Assembly (NCBI GenBank): GCA_049673305.1
Contig: JBATXM010000150.1
Location: 1 to 64,000 of the forward strand
Length of the DNA stretch: 64,000 nt
Direction: 5' to 3'
From: GCA-003244245 sp049673305
Lineage (GTDB): Bacteria > Actinomycetota > Actinomycetes > Mycobacteriales > Pseudonocardiaceae
Program-made: the position numbers and the translations under genes
Shown: positions 42,677 through 52,157 of the stretch, in pieces
Layout of the letters: each line of letters begins with the position of its first letter
Position numbering within the stretch: position 1 is the stretch's first letter
Notes under the pieces: generated by a model
Database searches by the model: none
Seen by the model: the letters and a program-made list of their open reading frames with translations, nothing else
Told to the model about the DNA's origin: nothing

Positions 42677-43645
42677 TCAGATCACCCCTCGAGGTGGCGC
42701 GACGGTGATGTCCTCGTCGATCAGCCGCGATTCTCGCACGTCGACCGGGCCGAGTCCGCCCAGGCAGTGCACGATCTGCGCCACCAGATGCGCCACTCGA
42801 TGCGCCACAAGATGTGACGGAGTGCCGCCGCCCGCTGTGATGCCGAGCCGCATCGTGCCCGCCAGCCAGCGAAGATCGATCTCGCTCGGGTCGTCGACCA
42901 GGTGCACCGGCACACCCTTCCGCTCGATGAACTCCACCAGGCGCAGCGAACTGGACTGGTTGGCTGAACCGATCACCAGCACCAGGTCCACCTGGGCGAG
43001 GGCTGCGCGGAGCGAGCGCGGCCCGGCGAGCAGAACCTGGCGGGGGCCCGTCGCCGCCGCCCACCATTGCAGCGCGGGTTGGCATGCCCGCAAGGCCCGC
43101 AAGGCCCGCAGCCCCCGACGCGGCGTTCCGAGGTGCCACAGCGGGTGATCAGTCGAGTCCACGATGGCGCGGACCACGGCGAACGGGGCGTCGAGAACAG
43201 CGAACTGGGCGGATTCCATGTCCACCGCGAGCGGGCCAGGCAGACCAGATACCGGGCGGGTGGACGCAGCGGCGGCGGGCGCCCAGACAATTCGGGAAAC
43301 CGAGCTGATGGGTCCGACATGGACGGTGAGACCGAGCCGCCGCAGCGCACCAGCCAGCAACGGTGCCGAAGGGACCTCGACGCGTCGACCGTCAGCGGCG
43401 CTGCCCCGAACCTCACTGGCCACCACCACGTCGCCCGGCTGAACCTGCGGCGTCAGGCCGCCACCGACTCCAGCGACCACGACCGGGGCGACGAGCACCG
43501 GATCAATGCCCCAGGACAGTGCCGCCGCGGTGGCGGCCGCGGCTCGTGGCCCCATCCCGGTGCGCACCAGCCGCATGCTGCGCCCGGCGCGTCGCAGCAT
43601 GGCCTGCTCGATGCGCAGCGGTGTGCACAGCACCGGCCGGTTCAC
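42677..43645 (-). CDS. hpnG: Hopanoid phosphorylase HpnG fused to a truncated IspH tail
   Basis: Residues 1-200 are a complete HpnG, the nucleoside phosphorylase that removes adenine from adenosylhopane (RTGMGPRAAA, GDVVVASEVRG, AVDMESAQF). Residues 202-322 match IspH: RQVLLAGPRS is the first strand, then the sequence jumps to LVLVIGSANQSSS, VHLVDDPSEID and LGITAGGGTP of the last IspH domain. The middle, with the three iron-sulfur Cys and catalytic His and Glu, is absent, so the IspH part cannot reduce HMBPP. The GTG start overlaps the shc stop (GTGA). HpnG-IspH fusions are known to me in related actinobacteria; the internal deletion appears particular to this genome. Confidence 0.85.
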   Translation of the reverse strand: MNRPVLCTPLRIEQAMLRRAGRSMRLVRTGMGPRAAAATAAALSWGIDPVLVAPVVVAGVGGGLTPQVQPGDVVVASEVRGSAADGRRVEVPSAPLLAGALRRLGLTVHVGPISSVSRIVWAPAAAASTRPVSGLPGPLAVDMESAQFAVLDAPFAVVRAIVDSTDHPLWHLGTPRRGLRALRALRACQPALQWWAAATGPRQVLLAGPRSLRAALAQVDLVLVIGSANQSSSLRLVEFIERKGVPVHLVDDPSEIDLRWLAGTMRLGITAGGGTPSHLVAHRVAHLVAQIVHCLGGLGPVDVRESRLIDEDITVAPPRGVI

Positions 43646-45528
43646 AGCGGCGCGCTACCCAGGTAACGGCCCAGCGCGGAGATCGGGAACACCAACCGGT
43701 AGAGGTGGTAGTTGAGGTAGAAGTCGCGCGGAAACCCGGTACCGGTGAACTGTGGTTCGTCCCACGACCCGTCCGGCCGTTGGGTGTCGCACAGCCACCG
43801 CACCCCGCGATTGACAGAGTCTGACCGCTCACCCGCCGCCAGCAGAGCCAACAGCGCCCAGGCGGTCTGCGAGGCCGTCGAGGAGCCCCGGCCGACCCAG
43901 GCCCGGTCCACATAGGAGCGCATGTCCTCGCCCCACCCGCCGTCGTCATTCTGGTGGCGGGCAAGCCAGCGCACCGCTCGCCGTACGCACAGGGAACGAG
44001 CCGACACCCCGGCGGCGATCAGCGCGGGCACCACCGCGCCGATGCCATAGACGTAGTTCGCGCCCCACCGTCCAAACCAGGACCCGTCGGTCTCCTGCCC
44101 GGCGAGCAGCCATTCCACGCCTCGCCGGCACGCGGCGCCCGCTGCGAGGCCCTCGGCGGCCAGCGTCTCGACGACGTGCGCCGTCACATCCGCCGACGGT
44201 GGGTCGATCACCGCGCCAAAATCACAGAACGGCAGTTTGGTGCACAGTATCTGCGTGTTATCAGCGTCGAAGGCGCCCCAGCCGCCGTCCCGGGACTGCA
44301 TGCCGATCAGCCAGGCCACCCCGCGGTCAAGCGCGCCGCGATCCGCCATCGGGACCCGCCGCAGCGCGAGCACCACCTCGGCGGTGTCGTCAATGTCGGG
44401 ATAGATGTCGTTGTGGAACTCGAAGGCCCACCCGCCCGCAGCAAGCGACGGTCTGCGCACCGCCCAGTCGCCGCGCACCCGGATCTCCTCACCGAGCAGC
44501 CAGCCGGTGGCCCGGGTCACTGCGGGGTCATCAGCCGGAACTCCCGCGTCGAGTAGGGCGGTCAGCGCCAGGGCGCTGTCCCAGACCGGGGACTGGCACG
44601 CCTCCAACCGCCGGACCCAACCATCCGGGGTGCGCTCGCGGATGGTGAAACCGTCCAGACCCGTGATCCCGGCCCGCATCGCCGGGTGATCGAGCGAGTA
44701 GCCGATCAGGTGCAGAGCGAGCAGGGAATACACCCACGGCGGCTGGATGCCGCCCCACGAGCCGTCCGCTTCTTGCCGGGCCAGGATCCACTCAGCGGCG
44801 CGGCGCAACGCGGCCCGGCGCAGCGGGCGCACCGGATGCCGCGCATAGATGTGCAGCACCCGGTCGGTTCGCTGGAAGAACCCGGCCCAGGTCAGTAGCC
44901 GACTGCGCAGCGGTGCCGCGGTACCGCTGCGCACCTCGTCGACTCCGAACGGTAGCGGCCGTACCGGGCGCAGCGTGCTGACGATGGTCAACGGCACGAT
45001 CGTCTGCCGGGCCCAGCACGCCCAGTCGTAGACGTTCAACGGGAACCAGGACGGCAGGAAGATCAACTCCGGCGGCAGGTTGGGCAGTTCATCCCAGGAC
45101 CACAGTCCGAACAAGGCCAGCCAGATGCGGGTGAACACCCGGCTACGCTCCAGGCCCCCCTGTGCCCGGACGAATTCCGCCGCCGTCACCAGGTGCGGGG
45201 CGTCAGGCGGATCACCGGCGAGGCGCAACGCCACCCACGCTTCGATGGTGGTGGACAGATCCCCTGGGCCGTCATGGTAGTTCGCCCAGCTGCCGTCTTC
45301 CCGCTGCTGGGACCGGATCCACCGGGCGGCCTCCTCGGTCTGGCCGGTGCTGCGGATGCCGAGAAACTCGCGCAGCAGCAGATCCTCCGCGTCCATGGTC
45401 ACATTGGTGGCCAGCTCTCCCTTCCACCACCCCGCCGCATGCTGGCGTTCGCGCAGGTGCTCAACCGCGGCGGCCAGCGCCTGCGCTACCGTGCGCGCCA
45501 AGGTGGCATCGATGTCAGCTTTGGTCAC
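43642..45528 (-). CDS. shc: Squalene-hopene cyclase
   Basis: Cyclises squalene to hopene on the membrane. The 628-residue alpha-barrel enzyme has the protonating DxDD in PDIDDTAEVVLAL, several QW repeats (QREDGSWANYHDG, QEADGSWGGIQPPW, QSRDGGWGAFDADN, QETDGSWFGRWGANY, QNDDGGWGED) and the C-terminal FPRDFYLNYHLYR. GTG 45528 overlaps the hpnE stop (GTGA); a longer frame is antisense. Central gene of the hopanoid operon. Confidence 0.96.
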   Translation of the reverse strand: MTKADIDATLARTVAQALAAAVEHLRERQHAAGWWKGELATNVTMDAEDLLLREFLGIRSTGQTEEAARWIRSQQREDGSWANYHDGPGDLSTTIEAWVALRLAGDPPDAPHLVTAAEFVRAQGGLERSRVFTRIWLALFGLWSWDELPNLPPELIFLPSWFPLNVYDWACWARQTIVPLTIVSTLRPVRPLPFGVDEVRSGTAAPLRSRLLTWAGFFQRTDRVLHIYARHPVRPLRRAALRRAAEWILARQEADGSWGGIQPPWVYSLLALHLIGYSLDHPAMRAGITGLDGFTIRERTPDGWVRRLEACQSPVWDSALALTALLDAGVPADDPAVTRATGWLLGEEIRVRGDWAVRRPSLAAGGWAFEFHNDIYPDIDDTAEVVLALRRVPMADRGALDRGVAWLIGMQSRDGGWGAFDADNTQILCTKLPFCDFGAVIDPPSADVTAHVVETLAAEGLAAGAACRRGVEWLLAGQETDGSWFGRWGANYVYGIGAVVPALIAAGVSARSLCVRRAVRWLARHQNDDGGWGEDMRSYVDRAWVGRGSSTASQTAWALLALLAAGERSDSVNRGVRWLCDTQRPDGSWDEPQFTGTGFPRDFYLNYHLYRLVFPISALGRYLGSAPL

Positions 45529-46871
45529 AATGTCACCGCCGAGGGAATGAGTGCCTGGCCGAGCAGGGCAGCGGCGGCCGCTGCTCCGCTGCGCACGGCG
45601 CCCTCCATTGTCGCCGGCCACCCGGTGGCGGTCCACGCGCCCGCCAGGAACAGCCCCCGGGCGGCAGTCACCGCCGGCGGGCGCAGCGCCGCAGTACCGG
45701 GGGCGGGTCGGAACGTCGCGTGCCGCTCCCTGGTGACGAAGAAATCGCGCACCTTCGCGTCCCGGATGGCCGGGAGCAGGGCGGCCAGCTCCGGCAGAAA
45801 CTGTGCCCGCAACGTCGCTGCCGGTGAGTCGATCAGGTCATCCGCCGCAGACAGCGATATCACGAGGTACTGGCCCGCAGCGAGCCCGGACTGCGAGGTG
45901 CGGTCGAAGACCCACTGCACTGGTGTGTTCACCCCGGCGAAAAACGGCTCGTCGAACACCGGCCGGTCGAGCACCACGTGCACGTTGACGATGGGGACGC
46001 TGCCCAGCCGCTGCGACCAGCCTGGCGGCAACGCCACGCTGGTCGCCGGGAGCAGCTGTTCCGCTGGGACCGGCGGCACGGCCAGTACTACCCGGTCGAC
46101 CGTCGTGCGATCACCGTCGGTGATGATCTGCCAGCCGCCACCGCGGGGCTCGATGCCCCGCACCGTGACGCCGGTGCGCACCTCGGCTCCTGCCAGGCGA
46201 AGGCAGGCCAGCGCCGGATCGCCGTGCAGCTCCCGCAGCGGCACCAACGACCAGCCGATGTCGGCGGCTGCGGCGTCCGTGAGCAGGCCCTCCTGGAACA
46301 CGGTGGCGGCCAGGCTGAGCGAAGCCGCATCGGCCCGCGCGTTCAGGGTGGCCACCCCGACCAGTTCCCACAGCGCGGCGATGGCCTGGTCACTCTGCCC
46401 GTGGCGGCGCAGCCACGTCCCGAAGTTCTGCTCGTCGGTTGCCGGCTGCGTCGGGTCGACCCGACGCAACGCGGCGGCGGCCACGGCGAAGCGTACCCGT
46501 TCGACTGCGCTCAGCGGCCGGTAACGCAGCAGCGACCTGGCCAGGTGCAGCGGAGCGGGCAGGTCACTGCGACGCAACCACGCCGGCCGGGCGGCACCAG
46601 GGGCGCGGACCGGAATGGCCAGCCGCGGCTGCAGCATGACCTGCTCGGCCACCCCGAGCCGCCGCAGCAATGACCGGTAGGACGTGCAGCAGCGCAGGAA
46701 CACGTGCTGACCGTTGTCAACCCGGAGCTCGCTGCGGCGAAACGAGTGGGTCAGGCCACCCAGCTGCGGCCGGGCCTCGAACACGGTGACCTGGCAGCCC
46801 GCGTCGGCACAGCGCAGCGCCGCAGTGATACCCGCCAGGCCACCGCCGATCACCGCGACCCGCCTGATCAT
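45525..46871 (-). CDS. hpnE: Hydroxysqualene dehydroxylase HpnE
   Basis: An FAD-dependent amine oxidase/phytoene desaturase-like enzyme that reduces hydroxysqualene to squalene. FAD fingerprint RRVAVIGGGLAGITAAL, then VTVFEARPQLGGLTHSF, and the C-terminal GLFLAGAWTATGWPATMEGAVRSG. 448 residues from ATG 46871, overlapping hpnD by four bases (ATGA). Confidence 0.93.
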   Translation of the reverse strand: MIRRVAVIGGGLAGITAALRCADAGCQVTVFEARPQLGGLTHSFRRSELRVDNGQHVFLRCCTSYRSLLRRLGVAEQVMLQPRLAIPVRAPGAARPAWLRRSDLPAPLHLARSLLRYRPLSAVERVRFAVAAAALRRVDPTQPATDEQNFGTWLRRHGQSDQAIAALWELVGVATLNARADAASLSLAATVFQEGLLTDAAAADIGWSLVPLRELHGDPALACLRLAGAEVRTGVTVRGIEPRGGGWQIITDGDRTTVDRVVLAVPPVPAEQLLPATSVALPPGWSQRLGSVPIVNVHVVLDRPVFDEPFFAGVNTPVQWVFDRTSQSGLAAGQYLVISLSAADDLIDSPAATLRAQFLPELAALLPAIRDAKVRDFFVTRERHATFRPAPGTAALRPPAVTAARGLFLAGAWTATGWPATMEGAVRSGAAAAAALLGQALIPSAVTL

Positions 46872-47767
46872 GCCGACCACCCCGACAGTGCCCTGGCCGC
46901 TACCTCCGTCTTCTGCCAACCGGGCAGGGACAGCCGCCGGTCGAACACCTGGCTGGGCTGCTCAGCGATGCGGTCCAGCAACCGCAGGTAGATCCCGGAC
47001 ATCGCGGTGCAACACGCCGCGCTGCGCCGGTCGAGCAACGGGATCAGCCGCTGCCCGTGCTCGTACCAGCGACGTGCGCGCTCGGCACTGTCCCGGATCA
47101 GTGCGGTGAGCCGGCCACCGGTATCGACCAAGACATCGCGTTCGTCCAAGGCCAGCTGCACGCCGAACCGATCCATATCGCTGCGTGGCAGGTAGACGCG
47201 GCCATTGCCGAGATCCTCTCGGATGTCGCGCAGGATGTTGGTCTGCTGCATCGCGATGCCCAGCGCGTCGGCGTACTCAGGGGCACGCGGGTCAGGCCGG
47301 CTGCCGAACACCGCCAGGCACAGCCGCCCGACCGCGCCGGCCACACACCGGCAGTACCCGACCAGCTCGTCGAAGTCCGCGTACTGCCGCCCCAGCACGT
47401 CCATCTCCACGCCGTCGAGCAGCTCATCGAACGCATCCAGGGGCAGCGGCAACCACCGCGCCACCTCCGCGACCGCGATGAGCACCGGGTCACTGCCTGG
47501 ATGGTCCAGGTCGGCGACCGAGCGACGCACCTGCCCCAGCGCGGCGAGCTTGCCGACCTGGGGCAGATCGCCGTCGCCGATGTCGTCGATCCGCCGGGCC
47601 AGCGCGTACACCGCGCACAGCGCGGCCCGCTTGTCCGGCCGCAGCAGCCGGATGCCGTAATAAAAGTTGCGCGCCTGCGTCCTGGTGATCGACTCGCACA
47701 GGTCGAAGGCCTCTTCGACGCTGCCGGTGCCGCGGATACGGCTGAGTCTGATAGTTCGCTCACTCAC
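46868..47767 (-). CDS. hpnD: Presqualene diphosphate synthase HpnD
   Basis: A trans-isoprenyl head-to-head condensing enzyme that joins two farnesyl diphosphates. The two aspartate-rich motifs are YALARRIDDIGDGD and ILRDIREDLGNGRVYLP. 299 residues, GTG start overlapping the end of hpnC by eight bases. Confidence 0.93.
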   Translation of the reverse strand: MSERTIRLSRIRGTGSVEEAFDLCESITRTQARNFYYGIRLLRPDKRAALCAVYALARRIDDIGDGDLPQVGKLAALGQVRRSVADLDHPGSDPVLIAVAEVARWLPLPLDAFDELLDGVEMDVLGRQYADFDELVGYCRCVAGAVGRLCLAVFGSRPDPRAPEYADALGIAMQQTNILRDIREDLGNGRVYLPRSDMDRFGVQLALDERDVLVDTGGRLTALIRDSAERARRWYEHGQRLIPLLDRRSAACCTAMSGIYLRLLDRIAEQPSQVFDRRLSLPGWQKTEVAARALSGWSA

Positions 47768-48695
47768 GGGACTCGACCTCCTCGCGACACCAAACCGACA
47801 CCGACGCCGACGCGAGTAGGCGCGTCATGTGCCACAGCACATCGCGGCGGCGAGGCAGCGGCGGCCCAGCTAGCACATCTCCGTCCACCCGGCGTAGTGC
47901 GGCCAGCGCGGCTCGCCCGCCGGCCAGGTACCCGGCCACAGCCAGTCGGGCCCACCCGCCGAGCAGCCGAACCAACGGCGCGCCGGAGTCGAGCAGCTCC
48001 GCCGCCCGCTTGGTCTGGAAGGCCATCAACTGGCGCAGCGCCAACGAGGTGACTGGGCCGTCGAGCTCCGTCTCGGCCACTCCGAAGGCGGCGAGATCCT
48101 GCTGGGGGAGGTACACCCGACCGGCCCGGCGGTCCTCGGCGACGTCTTGCCAGTGCTCGATCAGCTGCAGAGCGGCGCAGACCCGGTCGGACAACTCGAT
48201 CGCGGCCGGGGAACGCACCCCGAACACGGCGAGCACAATCTCCCCGACCGGCTCCGCTGACAGTGTGCAATATCGCCGCAGCTCAGCGTAGGTCTGATAC
48301 CGGTGGACCCGCTGGTCAACCAGGTTGGCGCGGACCAGACGCTCGAACGGCTCGCGGCCCAGCGCGCGGACCCGCACCACCGGCACCAACCGCCGCAGCA
48401 CCGGATGGTTGGGCCGACCGTCCTCCCAGACCGCGGCCAAGTCCCGGCCGAACTCCTCAAGCAGCGGGGTCCGGTCCTCCTGGGCCGGACCACCGGCTGA
48501 GTCGCCATAACCAATTGAAACCGCCTCACCATCCCCGAGGTCATCGATGACCCGGGCGACGTCATACACCGCGACCAGATCGGCCCGCAGCGCTTCGGGC
48601 AGCAGCCGGAGCGCGACCGGGAAATTTTCTGCGTACCGCTTGCGCACTAGTGCGTAGTCAGGAGATCCCGCACAACCGTCCGAGACCGTTACCAT
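47760..48695 (-). CDS. hpnC: Hydroxysqualene synthase HpnC
   Basis: Converts presqualene diphosphate to hydroxysqualene, the step between HpnD and HpnE. ENFPVALRLLPEALR, YDVARVIDDLGDGE and EHWQDVAEDRRAGRVYLPQ match the family. ATG 48695 gives 311 residues; a TTG at 48716 is less likely. First gene of the leftward hopanoid operon; its promoter must lie in the 133-base gap shared with the divergent PucR-type regulator. Confidence 0.93.
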   Translation of the reverse strand: MVTVSDGCAGSPDYALVRKRYAENFPVALRLLPEALRADLVAVYDVARVIDDLGDGEAVSIGYGDSAGGPAQEDRTPLLEEFGRDLAAVWEDGRPNHPVLRRLVPVVRVRALGREPFERLVRANLVDQRVHRYQTYAELRRYCTLSAEPVGEIVLAVFGVRSPAAIELSDRVCAALQLIEHWQDVAEDRRAGRVYLPQQDLAAFGVAETELDGPVTSLALRQLMAFQTKRAAELLDSGAPLVRLLGGWARLAVAGYLAGGRAALAALRRVDGDVLAGPPLPRRRDVLWHMTRLLASASVSVWCREEVESRE

Positions 48696-48828
48696 GGAGC
48701 TATCTTCAGGCGTCAACGGGGGGATGTCTGCGTCCGACGGATCAGTTCTCAGCCGCTGGAGTTGTCACATGTGAGTGAAATTGCACGGCACCTGAACTCT
48801 GAGCAACAGACGAGGGGGCTGACGGGCC

Positions 48829-50070
48829 GTGCCCGCAGAGGACGACCGACTACGGCTCCACGAACTGATCCCCGCGATCCTCGCCCAGCTGCCGCTCATC
48901 CTAACCGAGGTCGGTGAGCTGCTCGCCGAGCAGCATCCGGATTACCCGGTATTCCTCGCTGGGGAGCTCGATGGCGTCGTCGCGGCAGCCGAGGGCTTTG
49001 TCTCCTGGCTGGTGGGCCTAGCCGAGCGAGATCCGTTGATGAGGGCGCCCGAGCTGATGTCCGGAGTCGAGCAGGCCCTGTTCGAGGAGATCGGGCGGAC
49101 GCACTGGCAACAGCAGCGGGACGTGACCAGTCTGCTGGCCGCCTACCGGACCGGCGCGGCAGTGGCCTGGCGTCACGTGGCCGACACGGCCCTGCGTTTC
49201 GGCGTTTCGGCTGAGTCGTTCGCCGCGCTGGCCGCAGCCCTGTTCGCCGCTGTGGACCAGCTGTCATCGGCGTCGTTGCGGGGTTACCTCCGGGCGCAGG
49301 CGAGCGCGGGGTGCGCTCGCGAGCGGTTGCGCGAGGAACTGGCCGAACTGCTGCTGTCGGACCGCTCCAACACGGTGGTCATCCGGGCTGCGGCGGTCCA
49401 GGCCGGGTGGTCTCTGCCCCGGCAGGCCGCGGTCGTCCTCATCGCCCCAAACAACAAACCGAACAACGAGCGGGACAACGAGGTCGGACGGGTGCTGCAC
49501 GATCACCTGGAGGATTCCTGGTTGTGGCTGCGACGACCGCAGATGCTGGTGGTGATCGTGCCGGACCCGTCCGGCCCCGGACGACGCAAGCGGCTCGCGA
49601 CCGCATTGCGCGGAGCCGCAGCCGTCGTCGGTACCACCGTCCCCCTCGACCGGCTGCCGGCCAGCGTGGGCCTCGCCGAGCTCGCCGTCCGGCTCCAGCA
49701 GGCACACGTCCTGTCCGATGACCCGCTGTTCGTCGACGAGCACCTCGCCGCGATGGTGGTGCATGGAGATCACCGTCTGCTGGCCGCATTGCGCCAGCAG
49801 TATCTGGCCCCACTCGCCCAGCTCCCAGGGTGCACCCGCGACCGGCTGTCCGAGACGTTGCGGTCCTGGCTGATGCACATGGGTCACCGCAAGGCGGTGG
49901 CTGAGGAGCTGCACGTGCACCCGCAGACGGTGCGGTACCGGCTGGGTCGCCTCCGGGAGCTGTTCGGGTCCGCGCTGGACGAGCCCGCCACCCGCGCCGC
50001 GCTCCTGCTGGCGCTCGCCTGGGGTCCGGCCGTCAGCGACGAAACGGTCAGTGAAGAAGCGCTTGGTTGA
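48829..50070 (+). CDS. PucR/CdaR-type transcriptional regulator
   Basis: A 413-residue regulator with an RsbR/GGDEF-like middle and the PucR C-terminal helix-turn-helix: RSWLMHMGHRKAVAEELHVH, then PQTVRYRLGRLRELFG. Its position, divergent from hpnC and convergent on hpnO, suggests control of hopanoid synthesis, but no operator was identified. GTG 48829 follows GAGGGGG at some distance. The last 23 bases overlap the hpnO 3' end on the other strand. Confidence 0.85.
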   Translation: MPAEDDRLRLHELIPAILAQLPLILTEVGELLAEQHPDYPVFLAGELDGVVAAAEGFVSWLVGLAERDPLMRAPELMSGVEQALFEEIGRTHWQQQRDVTSLLAAYRTGAAVAWRHVADTALRFGVSAESFAALAAALFAAVDQLSSASLRGYLRAQASAGCARERLREELAELLLSDRSNTVVIRAAAVQAGWSLPRQAAVVLIAPNNKPNNERDNEVGRVLHDHLEDSWLWLRRPQMLVVIVPDPSGPGRRKRLATALRGAAAVVGTTVPLDRLPASVGLAELAVRLQQAHVLSDDPLFVDEHLAAMVVHGDHRLLAALRQQYLAPLAQLPGCTRDRLSETLRSWLMHMGHRKAVAEELHVHPQTVRYRLGRLRELFGSALDEPATRAALLLALAWGPAVSDETVSEEALG

Positions 50071-51421
50071 TGAGTGTGCGACCGAACTCCCACGTCAGCC
50101 CACCCCTCCGGTGCGCGTCATCCATCACGTCGGTGAATGCGGTGAGGAACCACGCGACGTCGGACTCGCCCACCGTCAGTGGCGGCAGCAGCTTGATGAC
50201 CTCTAGGCGATCGGCGGCGACCTGGGTGAGGACACGGTGGCGTGCGAACAGGGCCATAACCACCATCTGGGCGAACAGTCCTTGCCGGGCTTTCTGCACC
50301 ATGGCCCAGTGCGGTTGCAGCCGCCACGAACGTGGCTTGCCGAACTCCAGCCCGATCATCAGCCCACGACCGCGCACCTCAGCGAGTAGGTCATAGCGTT
50401 CGGTCATCGCGGCAAGTGCGTCCCGCAGCAACCGTCCGGTCCGCTCGGCGTTCTCGACCAGCGCCTCATCCTCGATCACCGCCAGGGTGGCCAGTCCGGC
50501 GGCCATGGCCGCCGCGTTCGCGCCGAAAGTCGAATCATGAACTAACAGTCGATCCATCGACGAATAGACCTTCGCGAAGATCCACTCTTTGGTGAGGGTG
50601 GCCCCGACGGGGATGAATCCACCGGAAAGTGCCTTCGCGATCGTGACGATGTCCGGGTCGAGACCCTCGTGCTGGTAGCCGAAGAACCGACCGGTCCGAC
50701 CGATCCCGGTCTGCACCTCATCACAAATCAACAGCGCGCCGCGTTCGCGTAACAGGTGCTGCGCGGCGATCAGAAAACCCTCCGGGGGAACGTGTACACC
50801 TTTGCCCTGGATCGGCTCGACCACCAGTGCCGCGACATCATCCTGACCCAGCTCACGCTCCAGTGCGTCGAGATCCCCGAAGGGAATGGCCGTATCAGGC
50901 AGCAGCGGGCCGAACCCGCAGCGGAACTCTCCCGCACCGTTGACCGACAGCGAACCAGCGGTGAGCCCATGGAAAGCATGATCGCAATAAATGATCCGTG
51001 GCCGACCGGTGGCGCAGCGGGCAAATTTCAAGGCCGCCTCCACCGCCTCGGTGCCGCTGTTGCAAAAAAACACCCGATCCAGCCCCGGCGCATAGGCGAG
51101 TAACCGCTCGGCGAGCAGTCCAGGCAACAGCGCACAGTCGAACTGCACAAGGTCAGCCAGCCCAGCATCGAGGATATCCCGCAGCGCCTGGCGCACCACC
51201 GGATGGTTACGCCCGATCCCGGCCACCCCGAAACCGGCAAGCAAATCCAGATACCGATTTCCGTTCTGATCATACAGGTAGGCGCCCTCGGCCCGCTCAT
51301 ACATCTTGTTGAAACCAATCGCGTGCAGCACCCTCGGCAACTGAGGGTTGAGATACCGGGCATGCAACTCGTAACCCGACCCGCGCCGGGCCGCCAGGAG
51401 GCGGGTCAGATCGAATCCCAT
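50048..51421 (-). CDS. hpnO: HpnO-type class III aminotransferase (aminohopanetriol synthesis)
   Basis: A PLP enzyme of 457 residues that closely follows the hopanoid-linked aminotransferases of Streptomyces, which make 35-aminobacteriohopanetriol. FDLTRLLAARRGSGYELHAR, the GTEAVEAALKFAR phosphate site, ICDEVQTGIGRTG with the PLP-binding Asp and the lysine in IAKALSGGFIPVGA are present. ATG 51421 has GGAGGGTG six bases upstream; the frame to 51592 is longer but unconserved. Transcribed apart from hpnC-hpnH. Confidence 0.9.
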   Translation of the reverse strand: MGFDLTRLLAARRGSGYELHARYLNPQLPRVLHAIGFNKMYERAEGAYLYDQNGNRYLDLLAGFGVAGIGRNHPVVRQALRDILDAGLADLVQFDCALLPGLLAERLLAYAPGLDRVFFCNSGTEAVEAALKFARCATGRPRIIYCDHAFHGLTAGSLSVNGAGEFRCGFGPLLPDTAIPFGDLDALERELGQDDVAALVVEPIQGKGVHVPPEGFLIAAQHLLRERGALLICDEVQTGIGRTGRFFGYQHEGLDPDIVTIAKALSGGFIPVGATLTKEWIFAKVYSSMDRLLVHDSTFGANAAAMAAGLATLAVIEDEALVENAERTGRLLRDALAAMTERYDLLAEVRGRGLMIGLEFGKPRSWRLQPHWAMVQKARQGLFAQMVVMALFARHRVLTQVAADRLEVIKLLPPLTVGESDVAWFLTAFTDVMDDAHRRGGLTWEFGRTLINQALLH

Positions 51422-51606
51422 ATCTGCACCCTCCTCGCCGCCCGCAACCAGGTCGAACCGGCGCGCGGCATGCACCCGGCCTTCCCAATCTACAAAATCC
51501 TCGACATCGGCGCGTGCCACACCACGGACCGATGTCACTGTCGGTGAGGCCTGGGAAAGGACTGTTGCGCTGCGGGATCCTCCCACCTGCACCGCAGGGT
51601 CTCATG

Positions 51607-51636
51607 GATGCTCCCTCCCGCCATGGGAAGAGCATC
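51607..51636. terminator. Hairpin between the small Cys protein gene and hpnO
   Basis: GATGCTC (51607-51613) pairs with GAGCATC (51630-51636), and inside it TCCC with GGGA around a GCCAT loop. It lies about 75 bases downstream of the 51711-51944 gene and upstream of hpnO, so it probably separates the two transcripts. Confidence 0.5.
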
Positions 51637-51710
51637 TTACTTCAGATGCCGGACGCTCTGAGTTCGCCGAGTTCCACAGCAGGGCTACTGTGTCCGGCGC
51701 GGTCGCGTTG

Positions 51711-51944
51711 TCACTCAGTGTGGCGGGCGCGGTCGGCTAGCGGGACGAACTGGCGTTCGGGGTCGTTCAGTAGGCCGTGGATCGCCGTGACCACCGGGCA
51801 GGGCCACGACGATGCACAAATCGGGCAGTCGCCGCTGGGCTGTATCTGGTTGCGCGTGGCGTCCAGGTCCTGGTCGGTCCACGGGTAGCCGATGCCCGCC
51901 ACGTACTCCGCCTCGTCGAGGTGACGGTAGAGATCTGTTTGCAA
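51711..51944 (-). CDS. Small Cys-containing protein of unknown function
   Basis: A 77-residue frame. GYPWTDQDLDATRNQIQPSG precedes DCPICASSWPCP, and IHGLLNDPERQFVPLADRA follows. From memory this CPxC...CP layout occurs in many small actinomycete proteins encoded beside XRE regulators; the Cys may bind zinc. The TTG start at 51944 is uncertain. An XRE gene lies just to the right, divergently. Confidence 0.55.
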   Translation of the reverse strand: MQTDLYRHLDEAEYVAGIGYPWTDQDLDATRNQIQPSGDCPICASSWPCPVVTAIHGLLNDPERQFVPLADRARHTE

Positions 51945-52157
51945 CAGGTGCTAGGCGTCGGCGACCGCTGGGGGGATCGTGTCCAACTGGGTACCTTCCG
52001 TCATCGGCGAGGCTCGTTGCCCCGCCGATGAGGAGCTAACCCGTTGTGCTGAGGGCACGAAAATATTGCGTCAGGGGCACGCAAGGTGGCTGTCCGGCGA
52101 CAAGTTGAGTGGCGCGTTGGGCCATGTGGGTCTACGCTCTCGCGGCGGGAGGTCACG

